DNA of 64,000 nucleotides from Bacteroidales bacterium. GTDB taxonomy: Bacteria; Bacteroidota; Bacteroidia; Bacteroidales; WCHB1-69. How positions within the stretch are numbered: the first letter of the stretch is position 1; each line of letters begins with the position of its first letter. Location: assembly GCA_017540505.1 (NCBI GenBank), contig JAFYAW010000028.1, forward strand, positions 1 through 64,000. Reading direction: 5' to 3'. Below, in pieces: positions 33,633 to 44,900 of this stretch. The position numbers were made by a program, and so were the translations under genes. The notes beneath the pieces were generated by a model. That model saw only the letters and a program-made list of their open reading frames with translations. It was not told the origin of the DNA and did not search any database.

Positions 33633-35561
33633 ATGTATTGTAAAATAGTATATATAATATTATTGTATTGTCTTTCGCTACTGCCATTTACCGCTCAAGC
33701 GCAGAAAACCGGCAAGGCTGCCGCGTTATGCGAAAAGGCGAAAACAGCCATCAACGCCCATGATTTTGATAAAGCGTACAGTTTGCTGACACAGGCAAGA
33801 TCGAAAGATCCGCTTTATCCCGACACCTATATCCTGTTGGGAGACCTGTACAATTTCACGTTGAGATCGGATTCGGCAGAAGCCTGCTATAACCGTGCCA
33901 TCGACCTGATTGGGAACCCTGACCCGCTGTTGTATTATATTGCAGCCACCGAGGGGGCCAAGTGTGGGCATTACGAGTCGGCGTTGGGCAACTACGAGAT
34001 TTTCATGCAGCGCGGACTTCAATATACGGATGTGCTGACGGATGCGCAGAAAGGCATTGCCAACTGTCGTTTTGCCATTGAGGCGATGAAACATCCGGTG
34101 CCGTTCCAGTTGAAGAATCTGGGTGGCAGCGTCAATTCGGAGTGGGATGAGTCGCTGGCGGTGCTTACGGCGGACAATGCGCGGCTGGTGTTCACGGTGA
34201 AACGCCCGAAAGACGCCAAGACGGTTTGTGCTTTCTGTCTCAACGAGGAGGATCTCTACTATTGTAACAAGAATGATACGGTATGGCAGACGCGTACTCC
34301 ATTTGCCTCCCCAATCAAGACAGGCTATAATGAAGGCGCGCAGACTATCTCGCCCGATGGTGTGTATCTGCTTTATACTATGTGTGATGCGGATTTCGGG
34401 ATGGGCAGCTGCGACCTCTATTGGTCGAAAAAGATAGGCGATAAGTGGTCGCGGCCCCGCAACTTCGGCGCACCAGTGAACACGAATGCCTGGGAAAGCC
34501 AACCCACCATGGCAGCGGATGGACGTACGATTTATTTCGTCTCCAACCGCCCGGGTGGCTATGGGGGGATGGATATTTGGAAGACGACGATGACGGCGGA
34601 GGGTGCCTTCACCGCTCCTGAAAACCTGGGGGCCACCATCAACACACCGGGTGATGATGCCGCCCCGTTTATCCACAGTGACGGACGCACGCTCTATTTT
34701 GCCTCGAACGGAAGAGTGGGCATGGGCGGTTATGACATCTATTATGCTACTCTGCAGTCGGATGGCACATGGAGCGAACCGCAGAATCTGGGTTATCCGA
34801 TCAACTCACCCGCTGATGAACTTAACATCTTTATCGACGCTTCCGGTACGATGGCCTATATGGCCTCCGACAAAGAGGGTGGTTTTGGTGGCCTTGACCT
34901 GTATTGCTTTGAGCTGGCTGAGAGTCTGCGTCCCAACCCTGTCACCTATATCAAGGGTGTGGTGCGGGATGCCGAAAGCGGTCTTCCGCTTACAGCGGAA
35001 ATCGAGATGGTGGATTTGGCAACGCGCCAGGTGCTGACGCATACCACTTCGGATGCCGAGACCGGTGCGTTCCTGGCCTGTATCCATACGGGCAGCAATG
35101 TCATGCTCAATGTCTCCAATCCGAATTATCCTTTCTACTCCGAAAACTTCCAGATGGAGAAATCCTACACCGAGTTGGAGCCTTATATAAAAGATATTGT
35201 ATTGCAGCGGGCGGATGTTGGCACCACGGTGGTGCTGAAGAACATCTTCTTCGACTTCAACGAGAGTACACTGAAGAAGGAGTCGTTTGAGGAGCTGGAC
35301 CGTTTGGTGGACTACCTCAACCATCATAAGGTGAACATCGAGATTGGCGGGCACACCGACGACCAGGGTTCCGACGAGTATAACGACCGCCTTTCGCAGA
35401 ATCGTGCCAAGGCAGTTTACGACTATCTGATGGGGAAGGGTATTTCGGCTGACCGGCTGGAGTACCGTGGTTACGGCAAGCGTAAACCCATCGCTGACAA
35501 TGCTACCGAAGAGGGTAGGGCGGCCAACCGGCGCACGGAATTTCGCATTATCAGCCGCTAA
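33633..35561 (+). CDS. TPR-PD40-CarboxypepD_reg-OmpA envelope protein (PorE-like architecture)
   Basis: The 642-residue protein has a signal peptide (residues 1-23, ending TAQAQ) and TPR-like helices (about 30-150, e.g. HDFDKAYSLLTQARSKDP). PD40 propeller blades follow (about 200-430, with YFVSNRPGGYGGMDIWKTT, YFASNGRVGMGGYDIYYA and AYMASDKEGGFGGLDLYCF), then a carboxypeptidase-regulatory-like beta domain (about 440-545). A canonical OmpA C-terminal domain (about 545-642) has GHTDDQGSDEYNDRLSQNRA, including the Asp and Arg that bind diaminopimelate. This is the order seen in PorE-type T9SS accessory proteins, which tie outer-membrane complexes to peptidoglycan. It is followed by a terminator and the giant T9SS client gene, suggesting a functional pairing. 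Confidence 0.92.
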   Translation: MYCKIVYIILLYCLSLLPFTAQAQKTGKAAALCEKAKTAINAHDFDKAYSLLTQARSKDPLYPDTYILLGDLYNFTLRSDSAEACYNRAIDLIGNPDPLLYYIAATEGAKCGHYESALGNYEIFMQRGLQYTDVLTDAQKGIANCRFAIEAMKHPVPFQLKNLGGSVNSEWDESLAVLTADNARLVFTVKRPKDAKTVCAFCLNEEDLYYCNKNDTVWQTRTPFASPIKTGYNEGAQTISPDGVYLLYTMCDADFGMGSCDLYWSKKIGDKWSRPRNFGAPVNTNAWESQPTMAADGRTIYFVSNRPGGYGGMDIWKTTMTAEGAFTAPENLGATINTPGDDAAPFIHSDGRTLYFASNGRVGMGGYDIYYATLQSDGTWSEPQNLGYPINSPADELNIFIDASGTMAYMASDKEGGFGGLDLYCFELAESLRPNPVTYIKGVVRDAESGLPLTAEIEMVDLATRQVLTHTTSDAETGAFLACIHTGSNVMLNVSNPNYPFYSENFQMEKSYTELEPYIKDIVLQRADVGTTVVLKNIFFDFNESTLKKESFEELDRLVDYLNHHKVNIEIGGHTDDQGSDEYNDRLSQNRAKAVYDYLMGKGISADRLEYRGYGKRKPIADNATEEGRAANRRTEFRIISR

Positions 35562-35591
35562 TTCCCATTACCAAGGGGTGTGTTCTATAGG

Positions 35592-35626
35592 GGGAATGTC
35601 CGATTTTAGGGGACATTCCCTTTTTT
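35592..35626 (+). terminator. Terminator after the OmpA-family gene
   Basis: A perfect 10-bp stem (gggaatgtcc at 35592-35601 with ggacattccc at 35611-35620) is followed by six T residues. Confidence 0.9.
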
Positions 35627-35749
35627 ATGTGTAACATTTAAAAAAAATCAAGGTAAAAAGTTCATGATATAATGTTTATAAACCAAAAGAGTGTGTTATA
35701 TGTAAAGTGGTGATTTATAGAAATATAACAATTGATTCTGCTATAATTC

Positions 35750-35787
35750 CAGCGCAAAAACCGCATGAGTGCGGCGGGCTTGCGCTG
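35750..35787. other. Nested hairpin in the leader region of the giant gene
   Basis: cagcgcaa at 35750-35757 pairs with ttgcgctg at 35780-35787, enclosing a smaller stem ccgca (35761-35765) with tgcgg (35770-35774). It lies upstream of the -7 box at 35849, in the roughly 400-nt gene-free stretch 35562-35960. No T-run follows, so it is not a simple terminator. Confidence 0.5.
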
Positions 35788-35848
35788 AAATTCGCTGAAA
35801 AAAATTCAAAAAAAAAAATACATGTGAGATAAGTAATCAAAAAAAATG

Positions 35849-35856
35849 TATTTTTG
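35849..35856 (+). promoter_or_regulatory. Promoter -7 box (TATTTTTG) for the 4061-residue protein
   Basis: TAttTTTG would start transcription near 35863, giving an A/T-rich leader of about 100 nt before ATG 35961. Confidence 0.6.
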
Positions 35857-35960
35857 CAAGTTGAAATTTTAGTGAAATGTATAGTAGTGTATAGTACTAT
35901 AAAAGATTGAGTATAAAGAAGAGAAATAATAATAATTAATAACAATCAAAAAATAAAAGT

Positions 35961-38900
35961 ATGAAAAAACTATTATCAATTTGCTTCTTAAGCATCTTAC
36001 TGACGCTAGCGGGCTTTGTGGCCCGGGCGCAGTCGCCTTGCTGCGTATGGCTGGAGAACATGAATCCAGACACACTGACAGGCATCGCGAACGTCCCTGG
36101 TGGGCAGTTGGTGTTGAACAACGCCATGAACCCGGTGAACACTGGTTACTACACCCAGACGGACGTGTACAAAATCCATTTCATAAACAGCTGTAACATT
36201 GACAAGCTGTCTATTGACTGGAAAGTGTATCGCGACGGCCAGTTGGTAAACGGAGATTTGTCCGATTTTGCCAACTTCAGCATCTACACGTTCTACAACC
36301 GCCTCAACCAAGATGGCCCAGGAGTTCCGATTCCGTGGCTCGGTGGTCAGGTGTTGGATGGACACGGTGTCCCTTATGGTGGAAATCCGCACTGTTATGA
36401 TGCTATGATCCAAACAGGAGCCTGCAAGGAAGGTTATCCGGGTGCCATGTCACCGGACACCACATTCCCCTACTCGAACGACTACCAGTTTGCCGGTGGC
36501 TATACTGGTATTTACTCCCAACACCTCGATTATTTCAATGCTGAATTTTTTGAGCAGACTGAGAATATCATTATCATTAATTGGAAGCAAGTTGGTGACT
36601 ACTCTTTAGTGATTAGCATCCGTGAACGTACCGGTGGTACCGATTGGACGAATCTTTATTGGAATCAGAACCAAGACAAATATATCGGTGGTCACATGAG
36701 TGCCCCCGGTCGGATTGTTGCTACAGACTCCATCGCTCCTTTCAACAACTATGGTGCCTTTGACAAAGAGATTTGCCAAGGTGGTACGTTTGAATATGGC
36801 AAGCCTGCCATGACGTTCGACACCGAAGGCGACTATGTGGTTGCTTTCATCGACACCCTTTGTGGTGGTCACTGCAGCGTGACGGCTATTGACACCCTGC
36901 ACCTCTTTGTGCGTGAGAACCCTGTCGTCCAAGTGAGCCAGAAACGTATTGACAACTGCTTCGGCGAAGGTCTGAGCAAAGACCAGCTGGCTGCATTGGC
37001 TTCTTACGCCACTCCGGATGCTACTGGACTTTCCTGGAAAGAGATCCAATGGTCAACCGACGGAACGACGTTCGACACCGTTGTGCCGACTCCGTCCACG
37101 GTGGTTGATACCTATTATTATTATGTGCGTCAGGTGAACTACTACGCAAACTTCAACGAAGACACTGTGATTTGTGATGGCCCGATTGACACCATCACCT
37201 ACATCGTGCACGAGATTCCAGGCAAACCGACTATCGGCACGCCGAACTATTATTATTGTGTCGGTGCCACGGCCACCTCTGTTGACGAGAATGTGACCGC
37301 CGCTAAGGATTGCAAACTGATCTGGTCCATGTCCCAGACATTTGATCCGGTAATCACGGGTGCGGCCCTGACCCCGTCCACCACTACGGCAGGTGTCCAG
37401 ACTTTCTATGTCTATCAAATGGACACTGTGAACGGCTGCTTCTCGAAAGACAGCTTCGACATCGTTACGGTTACTGTTTATGACAATCCTGTTGTTACGG
37501 TTACCGCCGATCCTACGGCTGCTTGTCTTGGCACTGAGTTCACGCTGACCGCCACGGCTGGTTTCGACAGCTATGCTTGGGTGAAGAAGGATGAGACCAC
37601 CACGTTGGGTACCACCAACGTTCTTAAGATTACGCCGACGGCTGCTGGTGACAGCACCTATACGGTTACGGTGGGTGAAGATCATTTAGTGAATAATGTT
37701 GTTGTTATCACCTGTAACACTTCGGCTGACGTCACTATCACGATCCATCCTATCCCGGCTCAGCCGACACTTCCGACTACGACATCCGAATCCTACTGTT
37801 TGAATGATACTATCCCCGCCACCTACGTGCTGACCGCCACGGCTCCTACGGGTGCTGTTTGCGTTTGGTTCGACGAAAATGGTCAACCTCTGGATACTGC
37901 CGCTAGCTACACGGTAGACATGAACTCCATCAAACCTGCAGGCAATGAATTTAAGACGGTGAAATATTTTGTGGCTTCCTACAATCCGACCACGACCTGT
38001 ATCTCGGATACGATGCTGGCCTTCACCTTCGATTTCTACAAATATCCTGTTTTGGCTGTGGCTCCGAAGACATCTACAGTATGTCCGGGCGAGTCTGTGA
38101 ATCTTACGGCAAGCCTGACCACGGAATCCAAAGCTGATTACACCTATACTTGGGCTGGTGATGTTGATGTGAATGCTACGATCAACACCAACACGATTAA
38201 CACGAGCGATACGGATTGCACAGGCAAGACCTATCAGGCTACGGTTTACGTAACCGATGACAATGGTTGTAAGTCCAATACCGACACCGCTGTTGTCAAT
38301 GTTGAAGATATCACGAAACCGGTTATCAATCCGTCCGATCCTATCGCCATTACTCTTTATGGTTGCGATCTCTCGATTGTCCCTGCAGCTCACACGACGC
38401 TGGCTGCTCTCCAGACTGGTTTCACCGTTACGGTTACCGACGGTTGTGGCAAACTCGAACCTAATGTTACGCACAGCGATGTTGTGACGAATGGTTCTTG
38501 CGTTTCCACGCTCGTTCGTACCTATACGGTTTCCGACCATTGCGGTAACACTTCCGACCTGGTTGTTACCTACACGGTTCGCGACAATACGAATCCTGTC
38601 CTGACAGCTACTCCTGCTCAGGTGGATCCTGTTCCTGCTATGAATTGTACATACATCATGCCGGATGACACTGTCTTCTACAACCTGTTGAAGGGTCATG
38701 TGAGCGACGACTGCACTCCGGATACTGAGTTGGTTGCTTCTGCTGTATTCTATAATGGTAACCAGCTGCTTTCCAACGCCAATACCGACATTTTCGCTGA
38801 TTCTCTCACGGTCAATGTTTATGCTCAGATTTCTGACAGATGTAACAACAAGTCTGAGAAGGTTCATATCGCCACGCTGGTGCGTCCTGAGCCGATGTAC

Positions 38901-41900
38901 ATCAAACATGGTTCTGTCTCTATTGATAGAAACGAGCTCTGTCTCTATGATACCGTGAACTTGAGCTTCTCTACGGATTCCATCGCCGGTTACAACCATG
39001 CTCCGTACTCCTTCTTGTGGACGGGCAGACCGAACGACGGTACGATTATCCACCATACCTGGCAGAATGCTCTCGGTATTCCGGCTCTGCCTGACACCAA
39101 TTTCGTTTACACGATTACGGTTACGGATAAATACGGTTGTGTTGCAAAAGATTCTTCTGATCCTGTTCATGTTTGGAATCTGCCTACCGTTTATATCCAC
39201 GAAGATATTCGTAACGGTGCCACCTTCCCGCTTTGCCCGAACTACGGTGTGCTGACCGTTGAGGCTGTCGCCGTTGGTAGAATCCCGAATGACAACACGG
39301 TGACCTACGAATGGTCTGGTGAAAGTGTTAACATTCAGTCCACCAATGACACAACGGGTGTTTACATCCTGCCTGACAGCTGTAACTACACATACTATCC
39401 GCATGTGAAGGTCGTGAACGTCAAGGGTTGTGTGGCTGAGGCTGAATTCCCGTTCGACGTTGTCGATACGACGGCTCCTGTTGTGGATGCTTCTGCTATC
39501 ATCAGTGATACCACGCTGGTTCGTCAGCCGGGTTGTAAGTTCTTCCTCCCGGATCTCACCCAGCTCTTCAATAACAACAATGTTTCTGACAATTGCTACA
39601 AGGTTGGTTCTATGACGCTGACGCAGGATCCTGTTGCCGGTACGGAAATTACCGAGAACAAGGCCGTTAAGATTACCCTCACTGACCATTGTGGTAACTC
39701 CAGTGTCTTCACGATCAATGCTAACCTGCCTTCTGACAATATTACGATTACCAATATCGCAGTTGTTGATACTGCGTTCTGTCTGAATGGTACGGCTACG
39801 CTTACGCCGAGCATCTCCAATGGTGTTGGTACGTTCAGATACACTTGGACGGAAAGTTCCACGACTGTGGGTTCCGACGCTGTCCTGACCGTCACCCCGA
39901 CCACGGCTGGTGTTCACACCTATCAGTTGTCTGTGGTTGACTCCTTCGATTGCGAAGCTACCAAGTCTGCTAACGTTACGGTTTACCCGTTGCCGGCAGC
40001 TGCTGATGTGACGATGGCTTCCACTCCGAACGAATTCTGTAAGAATGCTTACAATGTCAATAATGAAGCCAATGGTACTGTTTATGTAACGAACATCACC
40101 ACTGGTTACATGTACAAACTTTCTACGGATACTATGTGGCATGACGCCAACTATATTTACACGGGTCTTAACAATGGCACGTACAGCATCGACCTGAAGT
40201 CTGATCACGACTGCGAGACGGCTAATGCTACCACCATCGTGGTTGACTCTGTGAACAATATGGTTATTTCCACCGCTACGGGTACGCCTAACTACCGTTG
40301 CGCTGATCCGTACGATGGTACCATCACGGTGAACAATCCTCAAGTGAACTATACGTATGAGATTATCAACGTTCCGAACTCCGAGCGTGTTTACACCTCT
40401 GGCGAACTGAAATATGAAGGACTGCGTAATGGTGACTACCTCATCCAGGTCGTTTCTGACAAGTTCTGTCCGTACAGCATCTACAATACGATTGTTGCTG
40501 ACAGCACGAAATTTCCGGCACTGCCTGATTACGCTACCACGCCTAAGACGAGCTGTGTTGCTCCGAACGGTGCTATCACGATCCATAACTCCAGAACAGA
40601 TTACGAATACACGCTGAACAATGTCACGCTTACCGGCAATGGTGGTGACTTGACATTCGGTCAATTGAATGGTGGTGACTACACGCTGGCCATTGTTTCC
40701 ACGGTTACCGCTTGTAGTCAGCAGTTCGCTGGTATTAATGTTCCTACGACCACGCAGGATCCTGCCAGACCGCTGGTTGATTCTGTTCCGAACACTGTTT
40801 GCGACCAGGCTATCACGCCGAACGGTTCTATTACGGTGACCAACCCGCAAATGGGCTTCACCTATAAGATGGGTGATGCTACCTATACATACGATGGTAC
40901 GAGCCCCATCACGTTTGTCAACCTGATTGATGCCAACAATCATATCATGACGGTGACGACGGATCTCGGTTGTGCTAAGGACTTCACCTTCGAGGTTACT
41001 TCCAACATTGTTAACCCGAACAAGGCTACCTTCGTCTTCACGAACAATACGGTTTGCACGGCTACGCTTCCTACTTGCGTTTCCATTGCTACTCCTCCGG
41101 CGGTGAACGGTACCATCTCCCTGACGGGTACGGATGATACTCGCTACACCTACACGGTGAAGCTGGGTGCTACGGAAATCCTTCCGACTTCCGCTCATGC
41201 TTACACGAAACTGGCTGCTGGTGATTACACCATCACGGTTCGTGACAACGCTACGGGTTGCGAAAGCGACACGATTTGCAAGATTTTGGATGATGCCGCT
41301 GCTATCACGATAGCTGCAGATGAGTACACTTCCACTCCGCGTACCAGCTGTACTGTCTATGACGGTTCCATCACCATCAATGCCGCTAACGGTTACAACT
41401 ATTACATTTGCAATGTCTCCAACCAGGCTATTACGGGTACCCAGAGCAATTTGGATGCCGGTAAGTACAATATTGTGAAATACAACATTGCCACTGGTTG
41501 CTTCCGCGAGGATACGGTTGTCGTTGTGGATGGTAGAGCAAGATTTGATACGATTAAGTACAATATGGTTGCTGATAATGTTTGTGACAATGCTACCTTT
41601 ACGGGTACGGGTTCCATCACGGTAACCAACCTCTCCACTTCCGACTTCACCTTCTTCATCGACGGTGCTATCAACACCAATACTCCTGCTAATGTGTTCG
41701 CCAATCTGCATGATGGTACGTACACGATTAGCGTTGTTCACAATGCTACTCAATGTCCGGGTACGAAGGATATCGCCGTTAATGATATGACGACCAAACC
41801 GGATATCAAATTCACGACTACAGCTAACACCTATTGTACGGATACCATCCATGACGGTACGGTGACGATTACTCCGGAAGCTAACTGCACATACTCTCTG

Positions 41901-44900
41901 TTTGCTGCTGATAGCATCTATGGTACGACCACCACGATTACGGGTCTTAAGGATGGTAGCTACAAGCTGGCTGCTTACAACACGCTGACCGGTTGTACGG
42001 ATACGGCTGATGTCACGATTAATCATACTACGATTATCCCGACTGTTTCCGTTGCTGCCCAGGCTGCCAACTACAACTGTAAGCCTGAGAAGAACGGTTC
42101 CGTTACACTTACCTCTTCTGTGACTGACGTTACCTATTATTTGGTTTCTGCTACGCCTGACACGACGACCAGCATCATTCCGACCTTCAACAATCTGGAT
42201 AGCGGTGAGTATAAGTTCTATGTGATTACCACCAAGGGTTGTGTTTCTGCAGAGGGTACGGTTAATGTGGCCGATAGCGCTCATATCTATGAGCTTGTAC
42301 TCTCCCAGACTCCGAACACGATGTGTGTTCCTACGTTCGAGCATCCGGGTAATGGTACCATCGTGGTTGAAAAACCGCAGGCTCGTCATTACACCTACTC
42401 CTTCTATGACAATGCTGGTGCTCAGATTGACGTGAACTACTTCAATCCTGACTCCTACACCATGTACCACTTGAAAGACATGCTCTACAGAGTGGTTGTG
42501 AACGATACGATTACCAGATGTTCTGCAGAAGATACGATTACGGTCCAACTGCATCACGACGATATCACCGTTACGGCTGACTCCACCAACAACGATCGTT
42601 GCCTTGCTCCTTACAATGGTACGATTACGGTGAACATGGTTAACCCGAACATCGACGGTGTGTATCGCTATCGTATTGATGGTGGTGAATACCAGATCAG
42701 CAATGTCTTCACTGGCTTGAAAGAGGGTAACCATACGGTTCTCGTTTGGGATACCACGACCAACTGTACGTATCCTGTTGCTGGTGACTTGAATGTCATG
42801 GTTAACAAGACGGACTACACGGTGACAATGAAGCCGTACATCAAGAACAACGAGTTCTGCGTTGCTCCGTTCAACGGTGCTGTTGGCCTCTTCACGGATA
42901 GCGTGACGAGCGACATTCCGGCTCCGGCATTCCTGTTCGCATTCGATACCAATGCAACGGCTGATCCTGCCACGTTGACTTATACCAATGATACGACTTA
43001 CGAGCAGCTTGCTGCTGGTACCTATACGATTTATGTGAAGGAAACCACTACCGAGTGTATCTATGGTCCTTTCACTGCTGCTGTGAACACGGTTAATGAG
43101 AATGCTCCTATTATCGATTCCATTATCCCGAGCGGTTACAACAAGGTTAGCGAGTACAACTTCTGTGTGGATGCTAATGGTAGCCTCTGTGTTGACGTGC
43201 GTGCTCAGGTTCCGAGCGACACGCTTGGTTACCTCTACCAGTGGTCTTGCAACTGCTTCCCGGTTAACTCTGATTCCAGCTGCGTTGTTGTGAATACAGC
43301 CAACCCGCGTCTGCACTGCGAATACACTGTCCAAGTGACCAGTAAGGCCACCGGTTGTGTCACGACCAAGACGGTTGCTATCCATATTGATACGGTTCCT
43401 GTTGTCCACTTCTTCGTGGAGAACCCGAACTTCCTCAATGTCCCGAGCCGTGGTATCGTTTACAATTGCGAAAACAAGGACTACACCGTTGGTGTGACGA
43501 ATCCTCTCGCTGATTACGATTCTATCGTCTGGACCCAGGGTCACATTGAATCCAATGTCACCTCCTTCGTGGAGCCGGCTTACAAGTATCACGCTCCGAC
43601 GGAGATTTCCTACTGCGTCAACCTGTATGACCACAACGGTTGTATGGCTCATGACTACATGAATGTCAACATCAAGCCGATTGCTACGAATACAGTTACA
43701 GTGGATGCTTGCGACAGCTTGAAATACACCTACACGAGCATTGCTAAGGATACGGTCTTCCGCTTTGTGGAGGGTGGTACAAACACCTACACCTATGTGG
43801 ATACGTTCAATGCTGTTAACGGATGTGACAGTATTGTGACCTATATTCTTACAGTTCACAGCAGTCCTTCCCTCACGGTTGATTCTACTGCTGCTTTCAT
43901 CGAGCGTTCTGTTTGTCATGGTGCAATGCTCTGCGGTGAGGACATGCTTACGGTGAAACATACTACCACCTTCGGTTGGAAGTTCAGCGACGTTTTGGAC
44001 TTCAATTCTTCTGATGAAGACTTCGATCCGACGGCTAACATGACCTTCGCCAACAATGGCAGAACGATTTATGCTTACGCTTACAATGCTTGCGATACGG
44101 TTCTCTCTGCTCAGCTCTATACGCTGCATATTGACTCCCTGCCGGATGTTCCGAATATTTCGACCAACAGTCCGTATTGCGACAGCACGGTATTTGACCT
44201 TACTGCTCCTGTTGCTACCTGCAATGCCGCTACTTGCACAGGTAGATGGCAGCTCAATGGCGTTGATACGATTATCAGCAAGTTTGTCTATGGCATGAAT
44301 AACGGTGTCCTCCGTTACGCTGTCACCAACGCTTGCGGTACCTCTTACTCCAACGAGCAGACGCTGACGGTTTACAACACGGCTAAGCTGGATCTTACCT
44401 ACACCTTCGATTCCCTGTGTGTGGGTACTACGGGTGACATCACCTTCACAGTGAATACGGGTAACTCCGACACCCTGGTGTTCGATTCCAAGTACTTCAA
44501 GGTTTCCAAGAGTGGCAATACCTATACCATTACGCCTGACTCCGCCAATGTGGGTGTCTCCTCCGTTGATATCTATTCCTTCCAGGAGCCTACAGTTCCT
44601 GCTGGTCTGACATCTCCTTGTCAGTTTGAGAAGAAGACGGTTGAGTTCTACATTGTTGACAAGCCGGTGGTTAATGTGGTTGCCAATCCGGATAGCGTCT
44701 GTGCTGGCAATGCCTTCACACGTCTTGTTGCTCCGACGTACAATGCTAAGAATGGTGAGATCCTCTCCGAGGGCTGGCTCATCGCTCCGAGCGTGAACGG
44801 CACCTACACTGAGTTCGATCCTACTTCTAAGCTCTATATGGTCAACAATGGTAACTACATCAAGTATCAGGTGACCAACCGCTGCGGTACCACCTACTCC

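Noticed and set aside
37686-44129. 2147-codon antisense ORF as a second giant gene
   Set aside because: Its product is low-complexity, rich in Arg/Asn/Val, with no start region, signal or domains; it mirrors the codon bias of the plus-strand T9SS protein, whose modules, signal peptide and sorting domain are clear.
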